DNA of 64,000 bases from Caloranaerobacter sp050286925 (GTDB lineage: Bacteria; Bacillota; Clostridia; Tissierellales; Thermohalobacteraceae): assembly GCF_050286925.1 (NCBI RefSeq), contig NZ_JBFWFX010000006.1, forward strand, positions 62,001-126,000. The letters run 5' to 3'. Below are positions 50,540 to 59,153 of the stretch, piece by piece. A program made the position numbers and the translations under genes. The notes below the pieces were generated by a model that had not been told where the DNA came from, did not search any database, and saw nothing but the letters and a program-made list of their open reading frames with translations. How positions within the stretch are numbered: position 1 is the stretch's first letter; every line of letters begins with the position of its first letter.

Positions 50540-51481
50540 TTACCCATTAACTATTAATGTACCAGTCTTTCCTTCTATTCCTTCTTTAGCCTTTTCTAGA
50601 GAAGTAATTAGAGCCTTTCTACCTTCTTTAGATTTAGCAAACTTTATTGCCGCTTGTACTTTTGGTAACATTGAACCCGGTGCAAAGTGCCCTTCTTCAA
50701 TATATTTTTCAGCCTGCTTAACTGTTAATTTATCAAGCCATTCCTCATTTTCTTTACCAAAGTTTATTGCAACCTTTTCTACTGCTGTAAGAATTATTAA
50801 ATAATCAGCATCTAATATTTCTGCTATTTTTTCACTTGCAAAGTCTTTATCTATAACTGCTGGAACACCGATTAAACTATTTCCTTCTTTTACAACTGGT
50901 ATTCCACCGCCTCCAACAGTTATTACAACATGCCCATTATCAACTAGAGTTTTAACCACTTCTTTTTCAGCAACATCTACTGGAATTGGAGATGGTACTA
51001 CCCTTCTAAATCCTCTACCTGCATCTTCTTTCATTATATATCCCTTTTCTTCTGCTAATTTCTTAGCCTCTTCTTCAGTATAGAATGCACCTATTGGTTT
51101 TGTAGGATTATCAAATGCAGGGTCGTCCTTGTCTACAATAACTTGTGTTATAACTGTAGCTACTGGAATATTTAATCCTCTATTTAAAAGCTCCTCTCTT
51201 ATCGCATTTTGAAGATGATATCCTATATAGCCTTGACTCATAGCTCCACATTCTGGGAATGGCATTTCTGGAGTAGTACTACCTTCTACCTTGGAAGCGA
51301 TTTCCATAGCTAAATTTATCATACCAACTTGTGGTCCATTTCCATGAGCAATAATAACTTCGTTTCCACTTTCTATTAAATCAACTATAGGTTTAGCTGT
51401 ATTCTTAACTAATTCCAATTGTTCTTTTGGTGTTTTACCAAGAGCATTTCCACCTAAAGCAACAACAATTCTTCTTTTCAT
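50540..51481 (-). CDS. arcC: Carbamate kinase
   Basis: Last enzyme of the arginine deiminase pathway: carbamoyl phosphate + ADP gives ATP, CO2 and ammonia. The 313-residue protein starts RIVVALGGNALGKTPKEQLE and has AHGNGPQVG, GYIGYHLQNAI, the RRVVPSPIPVDV segment, VITVGGGGIPV and VIDKDFASEKIAEILDADYLIILTAVE, all typical. RBS AAGGAGGAG. It follows arcB after 52 bases that hold a stable hairpin. Confidence 0.96.
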   Translation of the reverse strand: MKRRIVVALGGNALGKTPKEQLELVKNTAKPIVDLIESGNEVIIAHGNGPQVGMINLAMEIASKVEGSTTPEMPFPECGAMSQGYIGYHLQNAIREELLNRGLNIPVATVITQVIVDKDDPAFDNPTKPIGAFYTEEEAKKLAEEKGYIMKEDAGRGFRRVVPSPIPVDVAEKEVVKTLVDNGHVVITVGGGGIPVVKEGNSLIGVPAVIDKDFASEKIAEILDADYLIILTAVEKVAINFGKENEEWLDKLTVKQAEKYIEEGHFAPGSMLPKVQAAIKFAKSKEGRKALITSLEKAKEGIEGKTGTLIVNG

Positions 51482-51508
51482 ATTTACTCCTCCTTATAGT
51501 TTTGGTTT

Positions 51509-51529
51509 AACAGGGGACAAGCCCCTGTT
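51509..51529 (-). promoter_or_regulatory. Intercistronic hairpin between arcB and arcC
   Basis: Perfect 8 bp stem AACAGGGG/CCCCTGTT around ACAAG. No T-run follows on the coding strand, so it is more likely a processing or mRNA-stability element than a terminator. Confidence 0.5.
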
Positions 51530-51533
51530 ATTT

Positions 51534-52529
51534 TTAAAGATTTCCAATAGTTGCAACCATTACTGCTTTAATTGTATGCATTCTATTTTCTGCTTCATCA
51601 AATACTACTGAATGTTTACTTCTGAAAACTTCATCTGTTACTTCCATTTCTTTTAACCCAAATTTTTCATATATGTCTTTACCGATAGTTGTATTTGTGT
51701 CGTGGAATGAAGGTAGACAATGCATGAAAATTACATCTGGATTTCCTGTTTTATTAATCATTTCCATATTCACTTGATATGGTTTTAATAAGTTAATTCT
51801 CTCTTCAAATTTATCCTCTTCACCCATTGACACCCAAACATCTGTATAGATTACATCTGCACCTTTAACTCCTTCATCTATGTTTTCAGTTAGCTCAATA
51901 ATTGCTCCTGTTTCCTTAGCTACTTCTCTCATTTCATTTACTAATTCTTCTGATGGGAATAATTCTTTTGGAGCAACTGCTACAAAATGCATTCCCATCT
52001 TAGCAGCTCCTATCATTAATGAGTTACCCATATTGTTTCTTGCATCTCCAACAAATACAAGCTTAACTTTATTAAGTGGTTTATTTACATGCTCCATAAT
52101 AGTCATAAAATCTGCAAGAATTTGAGTTGGATGATATAAATCAGTAAGCCCATTCCATACAGGTACTCCTGCATGTTTAGCTATTTCCTCTACAGTTTCT
52201 TGCTTAAATCCTCTGAATTCTATACCATCATAGTATCTTCCTAAAACTTTAGCTGTATCTTCTATAGATTCTTTTTTACCCATCTGGCTGTTTGATAAGA
52301 ATGTAACGTTTGCTCCTTCATCATATGCTGCAACTTCAAATGCACATCTTGTTCTTGTTGAAGTTTTTTCAAATAATAAAACTATGTTTTTACCTTCAAG
52401 TAAATTACCTTTGATACCTGCTCTCTTTTTTCTTTTTAAGTCCATAGCTAAATCTAATAAATATTTAATTTCTTGTGGAGTAAAATCCTTTAATGTTAAT
52501 AAATGTCTTCCTTTCAAATTAACTGGCAT
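51534..52529 (-). CDS. arcB: Ornithine carbamoyltransferase (catabolic)
   Basis: Splits citrulline with phosphate into ornithine and carbamoyl phosphate in the deiminase pathway (the reverse of the biosynthetic reaction). The 331-residue protein has the carbamoyl-phosphate motif EKTSTRTRCAFEVAA, WNGLTDLYHPTQILAD (HPxQ), FVGDARNNMGNS, YTDVWVSMGEE and FMHCLPSFHD with its catalytic cysteine. RBS AAAGGAGGAG. Its place between arcA and arcC argues for a catabolic role. Confidence 0.95.
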   Translation of the reverse strand: MPVNLKGRHLLTLKDFTPQEIKYLLDLAMDLKRKKRAGIKGNLLEGKNIVLLFEKTSTRTRCAFEVAAYDEGANVTFLSNSQMGKKESIEDTAKVLGRYYDGIEFRGFKQETVEEIAKHAGVPVWNGLTDLYHPTQILADFMTIMEHVNKPLNKVKLVFVGDARNNMGNSLMIGAAKMGMHFVAVAPKELFPSEELVNEMREVAKETGAIIELTENIDEGVKGADVIYTDVWVSMGEEDKFEERINLLKPYQVNMEMINKTGNPDVIFMHCLPSFHDTNTTIGKDIYEKFGLKEMEVTDEVFRSKHSVVFDEAENRMHTIKAVMVATIGNL

Positions 52530-52633
52530 TATAACTCCTCCTTTAATTTATTTGTATTTTATATTTCAAAATATTTTTTCTAAAAATATTTTAACTAAAT
52601 AATCAAACTTTAATTAAAAGTATTAACTATTAA

Positions 52634-53875
52634 CTACCAACTAATATCTTCTCTAATTAATGGCATTGACATACATCTTGGGCCCCCACGTCCGCGAGAA
52701 AGTTCTGAAGATGGAATGACATGAAGTTTTATACCATGTTCTTCTAGTAATTTATTTGTAACATGATTTCTTGAATAAACTACTACTTCCCCTGGTGCAA
52801 TGGCTAAAGTATTAGAACCATCATTCCACTGTTCTCTACCCGCGTCTATTTTATTCCCATTTCCGCATCGGATTAATGTAACTTTATCTAGATTTAAGTA
52901 TTTCTTTAATATATCACTCAACTCCATTGTTTCTTTTTCAATTATTAAATTGTGATCTTTTTCTCCTTTTCTTAATGAATATACAGTAAGTGGCCCTTCT
53001 ATTTCAGGATGTATTGTAAACTTATCATAATCAATCATAGTAAACACAGTATCTAAATGCATAAAAGCTCTTTTCTTCGGTATATCAAACGCTAATATTA
53101 CTTCAAATTTTTCCCCGTTGTTAAAAATCCTTCTTGCTAATTTTTCAACTGAAGCAGCTTCTGTTCTTTCGGATACACCTATGGCAAGCACCTTATCACT
53201 AAGGATGAGTTGATCTCCACCTTCTATAGAAGTATCTTCATCTCTATCATACCAAAAAGGTATTTCAATATCTTTGAACATTGGATGATATTTGAAAATA
53301 TATTTTGAGAACAACGTTTCTCTATTTCTTGTTACTGTTCGCATATGATTTAATGATATTCCCGAACCGATTGTAGCAAATGGATCTCTAGTAAAATATA
53401 AGTTTGGCATTGGGTCAACTATAAAAGGATAATCAGATTCTATCATATCTACTAGAGAAATCTTTTTATAATCTTTAATTTCTTCTTTTCTAATTCCTTC
53501 CATCATTTTATCTACCATTTCTCTATTAGTAGAAAAACTTAACAAATATTCTTTTACAAGCTCTCTCTTCTTTTTACTCTTAATATTTGCTTCTTTGACA
53601 AATTCATCTATAAATTTTTCTTTAATATCATTATCTGTAAGCGACTCAGCAACTAAGTCTTCAAGGTAAACTACTTCAACTCCGTTATCTCTAAGTGTTT
53701 GAGCAAAAATATCATGCTCTTGTCTAGCAATTTCTAAATACGGAATATCATCAAACAATAATCTGTCCATTAAATCAGGAGTTAAATTTTCTATTTCTTT
53801 CCCCGGTCTGTGTAGTAAAACTTTCTTCAATCTACCAATTTCCGAATATACATATAAAACGTTTTCCTTTGCCAT
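52634..53875 (-). CDS. arcA: Arginine deiminase
   Basis: First enzyme of the pathway: arginine to citrulline and ammonia. The 413-residue protein of the guanidino-modifying superfamily has the substrate/active-site segments PNLYFTRDPFATIG, IEGGDQLI, FMHLDTVFTMID (catalytic His) and GRGGPRCMSMPL with the nucleophilic cysteine near the C-terminus. First gene of arcA-arcB-arcC-trmB-yfcC, giving ATP from arginine fermentation and acid tolerance. The promoter is well defined at 53931-53959. Confidence 0.97.
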   Translation of the reverse strand: MAKENVLYVYSEIGRLKKVLLHRPGKEIENLTPDLMDRLLFDDIPYLEIARQEHDIFAQTLRDNGVEVVYLEDLVAESLTDNDIKEKFIDEFVKEANIKSKKKRELVKEYLLSFSTNREMVDKMMEGIRKEEIKDYKKISLVDMIESDYPFIVDPMPNLYFTRDPFATIGSGISLNHMRTVTRNRETLFSKYIFKYHPMFKDIEIPFWYDRDEDTSIEGGDQLILSDKVLAIGVSERTEAASVEKLARRIFNNGEKFEVILAFDIPKKRAFMHLDTVFTMIDYDKFTIHPEIEGPLTVYSLRKGEKDHNLIIEKETMELSDILKKYLNLDKVTLIRCGNGNKIDAGREQWNDGSNTLAIAPGEVVVYSRNHVTNKLLEEHGIKLHVIPSSELSRGRGGPRCMSMPLIREDISW

Positions 53876-53899
53876 TGCATAACCCCCCGTTTATTTCTC

Positions 53900-53959
53900 A
53901 ACCACATCAGTGGTTACTATTTACACTTTAAGTATATGTTTTTAAGAATTTTTTGTCAA
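53900..53959 (-). promoter_or_regulatory. Promoter and leader palindrome of the arc operon
   Basis: On the minus strand a perfect TTGACA (53954-53959) and TATACT (53931-53936) are spaced by 17 bases. Just downstream of the expected start, AACCAC-ATCA-GTGGTT (53900-53915) forms a 6 bp palindrome that may be an operator, perhaps for the TrmB-family protein in the operon, or a leader hairpin. Confidence 0.8.
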
Positions 53960-54170
53960 ATCGAGTCTTTTTCTATATATTTATATTTTTTCATTTTAAT
54001 ATTCGGAAATGTATAAATATTATATCAAATTATTAATATTCAATAAATATATTGTCGCATAATAACTATTTATCTATTTCAAAGTAGTTCCAATCCAATT
54101 TCATTTCTTGATATAATTTTAAAAAAAGAATATTTATACATTTAAAAAATTTTTTTAATAATTTTTAGGT

Positions 54171-54257
54171 ATATTTTGTCAAAACAGATGACGGAAATTA
54201 TATTCAAAATTATCCACAAATTAATATAGTTTATAATTTCCTATGGATTATAAAAAA
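54171..54257 (+). repeat. Dispersed intergenic repeat, copy E, with a DnaA box
   Basis: Fullest copy: TTTTGTC, GACGGAAATTATATTCAAAA, the perfect DnaA-box sequence TTATCCACA (54210-54218), AATTAATA, then a near-palindrome TTATAAT-N9-ATTATAA (54231-54253). It abuts the T-tract side of the pepD terminator, much as copy A abuts its neighbour's terminator. The rest of 53960-54170 shows only AT-rich sequence. Confidence 0.75.
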
Positions 54258-54280
54258 ACTTCGGGTTTCATACCCGAAGT
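54258..54280 (-). terminator. pepD terminator
   Basis: Perfect 9 bp stem ACTTCGGGT/ACCCGAAGT around TTCAT, followed on the minus strand by seven T residues. Confidence 0.9.
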
Positions 54281-54306
54281 ATAAAGTCAAAAAATGCTTT
54301 TGTCTC

Positions 54307-55761
54307 TTATTTTATTCTCTTTAACACCTCACATAAAAATTCAAATACTCTCTTTGTTGAAGAAATACTTATATGCTCATTTGGAGTATGAACATCATAG
54401 ATATTTGGTCCAATAGAAACCATATCTATATCCCCAATTTTTTCTTTTAAGAATCCACATTCTAACCCAGCATGTATAGCATCTACTTTTACTTCTTTTC
54501 CAAACATATCTCTATAAACTTTAGCCATTAAATCTCTAATAGGAGATTCTGCTTTAAACTCCCACTCAGGATAGTCAGCTACTAATTCCATTTTCGCACC
54601 AACCAAATCACATATATTTTGAATTCTATCATTAATTTCCTTTTTCAAACTTTTAACTGAGCTTCTTACTGCGCTATCGAATTCAATTTCTTCTTCTCTA
54701 GTTGTAAGAACTCCAATATTGTTAGAACTTTCAACTAAACCTTCTATATCAGCACTCATTGTTTGAACTCCATTAGGTATTAATCTCAAAATACTTATCA
54801 ATCCTTTTTTAGTTTTTGAGCTAAATACTTTTTGTATTCCATCAACCTTTTCTAATTTAATATTAATATCAGGATCAGACGTTTTATATTCGTTTGAGAA
54901 TATTTTTTGATATTCATCAACTATACGCTTAAATTTCCCTTCATCTTCTTTATTAATCATTACAACCGCTTTCGACATTTTTGCAATTGCATTTAATTTC
55001 TCTCCACCACTAACGTTTGCTATATCAATATTTATTTCTTTATCAAGGTTTTCTAATAATCTTCCTAATAATTTTATTGCGTTCGCTCTATTTTTATTAA
55101 TTTCTATACCTGAATGTCCGCCTATTAAACCTTTGATAGATATTTTATACCCTATTTTATTAGTATCAGCTTTATTCCATTCGATAGGCAGATGAATAAT
55201 GTTATCCACTCCACCTGCACATGATGCAAGTATAGTACCTTCTTCTTCAGAATCAATATTTATCAAAATATCTCCAGAAACGTTTTCAGGATTTAAATTT
55301 AATACTCCATCCATTCCAGTTTCTTCTGAAACTGTAATCAACGCAACAAGAGGTGGATGTGGCAAATCTTTTGATGCTAAAATGGCCATTATCATAGCTA
55401 CTGCAATACCATTATCTGCTCCAAGAGTCGTTCCTTTTGTTCTTATCATGTCTCCATCTACTACCAATGGAATTGGGTCTTTTGTAAAATCAAAGTCTAA
55501 ATCTTCATCTTTTACACAAACCATATCCATATGCCCTTGAAGTATAACTGTTGGTGCATTTTCGTATCCTTCTGTTCCTGGTTTCTTAATAATTACATTT
55601 AAACATTCTTCTTGTATAACTTCTAGTCCATTATCTTTTGCAAATTTCACTAGATAATCACTAACTTGTTTTTCATTCCCTGAACCTCTAGGAATTCTAG
55701 TTAATTCCTCAAAAAACTTAAATACAGCTTCAGGCTTAAGTCCTGACAAAACATTTACCAT
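54307..55761 (-). CDS. pepD: Aminoacyl-histidine dipeptidase (M20 family, PepD)
   Basis: Zinc dipeptidase of broad specificity that acts on Xaa-His and other dipeptides in the cytoplasm; 484 residues. Metal and catalytic residues are in LQGHMDMVC (HMD), GTTLGADNGIAVAM (catalytic region), VSEETGMDG (EE general base) and INIDSEEEG; a lid domain follows, and the last metal histidine is in VHTPNEHISI. The ATG at 55761 is better spaced from AAAGGGG than the first ATG at 55770. It follows a small wHTH/membrane protein gene by about 15 bases. Confidence 0.93.
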   Translation of the reverse strand: MVNVLSGLKPEAVFKFFEELTRIPRGSGNEKQVSDYLVKFAKDNGLEVIQEECLNVIIKKPGTEGYENAPTVILQGHMDMVCVKDEDLDFDFTKDPIPLVVDGDMIRTKGTTLGADNGIAVAMIMAILASKDLPHPPLVALITVSEETGMDGVLNLNPENVSGDILINIDSEEEGTILASCAGGVDNIIHLPIEWNKADTNKIGYKISIKGLIGGHSGIEINKNRANAIKLLGRLLENLDKEINIDIANVSGGEKLNAIAKMSKAVVMINKEDEGKFKRIVDEYQKIFSNEYKTSDPDINIKLEKVDGIQKVFSSKTKKGLISILRLIPNGVQTMSADIEGLVESSNNIGVLTTREEEIEFDSAVRSSVKSLKKEINDRIQNICDLVGAKMELVADYPEWEFKAESPIRDLMAKVYRDMFGKEVKVDAIHAGLECGFLKEKIGDIDMVSIGPNIYDVHTPNEHISISSTKRVFEFLCEVLKRIK

Positions 55762-55775
55762 TATAAGCATCCCCT

Positions 55776-56129
55776 TTACTTTAATTTGTATTTTTTAGGC
55801 CTACTGTTAGGTATTTCTACAATAAGCCCTTCATTTATCATTTTTGTTATCAAATTCTTAGTTACTAATTTAGCATCAACAACTTGTACTTTATTTCTAC
55901 TCCAAAATAAGGACGCTTTTGTACCTCTAATAAGCTTTTCAATATCAGTTTTAGTTAAAGATTCTTGTTTTTTAAGTTCCTTTAATATTTTAGTTTCAGC
56001 TTTCTTATACAAAACATTTAATAGTTCCTCAGTTTTCCTTTGCTGTTTAACATATCCCCACGCATACAAAAATGTAAACGTTATAGTAAATAATAATACC
56101 TTTAAAATAAAACTTATCATACCAATCAC
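55776..56129 (-). CDS. Membrane-anchored winged-helix-like protein
   Basis: A 117-residue protein with one N-terminal helix (FILKVLLFTITFTFLYAWGYV) and a charged cytoplasmic part. It reads like a winged helix: KAETKILKELKKQESLTKTDIEKLIRG, then NLITKMINEGLIVEIPNSRPKKYKLK. Family not recognised. The start is either GTG at 56129 or ATG at 56120. It is directly adjacent to the PqqD-like gene (no gap) and probably translated together with it, so the two may work as a pair. Confidence 0.65.
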   Translation of the reverse strand: MIGMISFILKVLLFTITFTFLYAWGYVKQQRKTEELLNVLYKKAETKILKELKKQESLTKTDIEKLIRGTKASLFWSRNKVQVVDAKLVTKNLITKMINEGLIVEIPNSRPKKYKLK

Positions 56130-56483
56130 TTACCTTTTCTCTAACGTAATAAATTTATTATTTCTTAAAATATTCATATAAGTCCCTAATCTTTCATAGA
56201 GAGGTTCTACTTTGTCTCCAAATTCTTCTTTTAATATCTTAGCTATATCTTGTATATTTCTTTGCCCATCTATTGACTTCCATACACAACTTCCAATCGG
56301 ATCTAAATCTATTCTCATTACCTCTGGCGTTTTAAAAAACACTCTTACTATCCTGTCTAACATTCCATTCCTTGGTATGATAACTTGAACTAATCCTTCA
56401 TCATTAACTACCCATTCTAATGTATTATTTTTTTTAGGGACTAATTTCAGAAAATTATCACTTTTTTTGATTTTTTTAAACAT
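56130..56483 (-). CDS. PqqD-like (RiPP recognition element) protein
   Basis: A 117-residue protein whose C-terminal 70 residues match the PqqD fold: DPIGSCVWKSIDGQRNIQDI, AKILKEEFGDKVEPLYERLG and TYMNILRNNKFITL. PqqD proteins bind leader peptides of ribosomally made peptides and hand them to a maturase. The N-terminal 45 residues (LKLVPKKNNTLEWVVNDEG) are an extension. No radical SAM maturase or obvious precursor peptide is near; the only radical SAM gene in the window is 42 kb away. Its partner is unknown. Confidence 0.82.
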   Translation of the reverse strand: MFKKIKKSDNFLKLVPKKNNTLEWVVNDEGLVQVIIPRNGMLDRIVRVFFKTPEVMRIDLDPIGSCVWKSIDGQRNIQDIAKILKEEFGDKVEPLYERLGTYMNILRNNKFITLEKR

Positions 56484-56528
56484 GGCTACACCTCTATCTT
56501 TAATAAGATAAATAGTACCTAAAGTCTT

Positions 56529-56568
56529 GGCTGTTGCTTAAAGCAATAAGTTGCTTTAAGCAACAGCC
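56529..56568. repeat. Perfect 18 bp hairpin between glnS and the PqqD-like gene
   Basis: Positions 56529-56546 and 56551-56568 are perfectly complementary around TAAG. The inner part itself repeats TTGCTTAAAGCAA/TTGCTTTAAGCAA. There is no T-run on the glnS coding strand and only four on the other, so it is a strong but atypical terminator or a separate palindromic element. Confidence 0.7.
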
Positions 56569-56587
56569 TTTTAAAATCATCTTTTAT

Positions 56588-58243
56588 CTATTTTAATTTA
56601 AAAGAACTTTTTAAGGATACAATTCTATTAAATACTAATTTGTCTTTTGTAGTATATTTAGGATCTACACTAAAATATCCATGTCTAAAGAATTGGAACT
56701 TATCATAAGGCTTAGCATCTTTCATGTTTGGCTCAACAAATCCTTGTAAAATCTCTAATGAATTTGGATTTACTTTGTCGAGGAATGATTTTTCTTCATC
56801 TTGATCATCATCTAAAATTAAATAGTCATATAATCTAAATTCAGCTGGTATAGCATGTTTAGCATCTACCCAATGAATTGTACCTTTAACTTTTCTACCT
56901 GTAAATCCTGTTCCACTTTTTGTTTCAGGGTCATAAGTACAACGCAATTCAATTACATTTCCATTCTCATCTTTTATAACTTCATTACATTTAATAAAAT
57001 AAGCATGTTTTAATCTAACTTCATTTCCTGGGAATAATCTAAAATATTTTTTAGGTGGATTTTCCATAAAATCTTCTTGTTCAATATATATTTCTCTAGA
57101 AAATGGTATAAGTCTTTTACCCATTTCTGGATTTTCAGGATTATTGTCTGCCTCTAGCATTTCAACCTGACCTTCTGGATAATTTGTAATTACCACCTTT
57201 AACGGTCTTAATACAGCCATAGTTCTTGGTGCCTTTAATTTTAAGTCTTCCCTTATAAAATGCTCTAACATTCTATAATCTACTACACTATTACTTTTAG
57301 CTACACCAACTGCTCTTACAAAATTACGTATTGCTTCTGGTGTATATCCTCTTCTTCTTAACCCTGAAATAGTTGGCATACGTGGATCGTCCCAGCCATC
57401 AACATATCCTTGATCAACTAGCTGCTTTAACTTTCTCTTACTCATAACTGTATTAGTTAAATTAAGTCTTGCAAATTCAATCTGTTTAGGCTGATTTTCC
57501 ATTTCACATTCTCTAATAACCCACTCATATAACGGCCTATGATCTTCAAATTCTAAAGTACAAATTGAATGTGTAACTCCTTCTATTGCATCTTCAATAG
57601 GATGTGCAAAATCATACATAGGATATATACACCATTTATCACCTGTATTATGATGTTTAACATGTGCTATACGATATAAAACAGGATCTCTCATATTTAA
57701 ATTTGGTGAAGCCATGTCAATTTTTGCTCTTAAAACTTTTTCTCCTTCTTTAAATTCACCTTTTCTCATACGTTCAAACAAATCCAAATTTTCTTCTACA
57801 GATCTGTTTCTGTAAGGACTTTCTTTTCCAGGCTCTGTTAATGTTCCACGATATTTTTTTATTTCTTCTGGTGATAAATCACAAACATAAGCCTTACCTT
57901 TTTTTATTAATAATACTGCACGTCTATACATTTCTTCAAAATAATCTGATGCAAAATACAATCCATCCCACTCATATCCTAACCATCTAACATCTTCTTT
58001 AATAGACTCAATATATTCAATATCTTCTTTCAATGGATTAGTATCATCAAAGCGAAGATAAGTCTTACCATTAAATTCATCGGCTAAATCGAAATTTAAG
58101 CAGATTGACTTTGCATGACCAATATGTAGATACCCATTAGGTTCTGGAGGGAATCGAGTAACTATTTCTTTATACTTACCTGACTCCAAATCTTTAATAA
58201 TAATATTTCTTATAAAATTTGATGATGTATTTTTCTTATCCAT
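56588..58243 (-). CDS. glnS: Glutaminyl-tRNA synthetase
   Basis: Class I synthetase that charges tRNA-Gln directly, 551 residues. HIGH motif in FPPEPNGYLHIGHAKSICLN, LRFDDTNP, YPMYDFAHPIEDAIEGVTHSICTLEFEDHR and the KMSKS-like VMSKRKL are all GlnRS-specific; the C-terminal anticodon-binding beta-barrels run from about residue 330. Many Clostridia rely on GatCAB instead, so direct charging is worth noting. The ATG at 58243 follows AAAGG; the frame extends 11 codons upstream. No T-box precedes it. Confidence 0.96.
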   Translation of the reverse strand: MDKKNTSSNFIRNIIIKDLESGKYKEIVTRFPPEPNGYLHIGHAKSICLNFDLADEFNGKTYLRFDDTNPLKEDIEYIESIKEDVRWLGYEWDGLYFASDYFEEMYRRAVLLIKKGKAYVCDLSPEEIKKYRGTLTEPGKESPYRNRSVEENLDLFERMRKGEFKEGEKVLRAKIDMASPNLNMRDPVLYRIAHVKHHNTGDKWCIYPMYDFAHPIEDAIEGVTHSICTLEFEDHRPLYEWVIRECEMENQPKQIEFARLNLTNTVMSKRKLKQLVDQGYVDGWDDPRMPTISGLRRRGYTPEAIRNFVRAVGVAKSNSVVDYRMLEHFIREDLKLKAPRTMAVLRPLKVVITNYPEGQVEMLEADNNPENPEMGKRLIPFSREIYIEQEDFMENPPKKYFRLFPGNEVRLKHAYFIKCNEVIKDENGNVIELRCTYDPETKSGTGFTGRKVKGTIHWVDAKHAIPAEFRLYDYLILDDDQDEEKSFLDKVNPNSLEILQGFVEPNMKDAKPYDKFQFFRHGYFSVDPKYTTKDKLVFNRIVSLKSSFKLK

Positions 58244-58368
58244 TTTATCAGACCTTTCTCCTATTGTATTTTTCAAGAGAAATTAATACATGTATATAAA
58301 TATACCATAAATTCCTTAAACTTTCTATTGATTTTATTCTAAATAATTAAATTAATATTAATTAACAA

Positions 58369-59010
58369 CTAATATCCTAAATTTTTATTTACTATTATAA
58401 CGTGAATTCTACCTTTTTGCATCTGCTTTTTTATAACTACATACTGATTACAAATTCTATCAGGACTCATACAATCCATACAATATCCAACTTCAGCACA
58501 AGGAGTTTTTCTATTTAATCTTTTAGCATTAGCAGGTGCTGCCAATTGTCTATTCCTTTCTATCGCTTCATCTATATTTTTTACTATTTTATTTACTCCA
58601 ACAACTACTATCACTTTATCTGGTCCATATATCATTGCCGCTACTCTATTTCCTCTACCATCTACATTATAAAGCTCCCCTTCTTCTGTTATTGCATTAC
58701 TACTAGTAAAATATACATCTGCTGAAAAACTTTTTCTATATAATTCTTTAATATCTTCGCTAGTCAATCCCTCTTTGTATCTATCAAGAAAATTATACTT
58801 TCCATTTCTTAAAAAATCTATAACTCCTACTTCAAATAAAGTCATCGAACCTCCAACAGCTACCGTATCTCCTTCTTTTATTAACTCTTTAATTTTCTCA
58901 ATTGCTTCCTTTTCATTTTGCACAAAATAACCATGCATATTGTTTTTTTCTAAATTTTCAATAGTTCTTTCAACCCTTTTCTCAATAACAAAGGATACAT
59001 TTTTATCCAT
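58369..59010 (-). CDS. LUD-domain (LutC/YkgG-like) protein
   Basis: A 213-residue protein of the LUD family (DUF162), to which LutC and the C-terminal part of LutB of lactate utilisation belong. Motifs are GDTVAVGGSMTLFEVGVIDFL, SADVYFTSSNAITEEGELYNVDGRGNRVAAMIYGP and VGVNKIV. Toward the C-terminus there is a cysteine group C-x5-C-x2-C-x6-C (TPCAEVGYCMDCMSPDRICN), which might bind an Fe-S cluster. No lutA/lutB genes are nearby, so the role is not known. RBS AAGGAGATG. Confidence 0.85.
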   Translation of the reverse strand: MDKNVSFVIEKRVERTIENLEKNNMHGYFVQNEKEAIEKIKELIKEGDTVAVGGSMTLFEVGVIDFLRNGKYNFLDRYKEGLTSEDIKELYRKSFSADVYFTSSNAITEEGELYNVDGRGNRVAAMIYGPDKVIVVVGVNKIVKNIDEAIERNRQLAAPANAKRLNRKTPCAEVGYCMDCMSPDRICNQYVVIKKQMQKGRIHVIIVNKNLGY

Positions 59011-59124
59011 ACTTTCATCTCCTTTTTATATATATTATTCTTAATATAATAATATTATATAAAGTTTATCGATAAAGTAATTTATTTTAGTGCTAGGTAC
59101 ATCAAATATAATCATAAAAATAGA

Positions 59125-59148
59125 AACTCAGCCAACTGACTGAGTTTT
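59125..59148 (-). terminator. speD terminator
   Basis: AAACTCAG/CTGAGTTT stem with an eight-base loop, then CTATTTTTATG on the minus strand. Confidence 0.75.
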
Positions 59149-59153
59149 TATTT

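Noticed and set aside
51509..51529. Terminator between arcB and arcC
   Set aside because: The hairpin is followed by AAACCAAAA on the coding strand, not by T residues; the operon most likely reads through.
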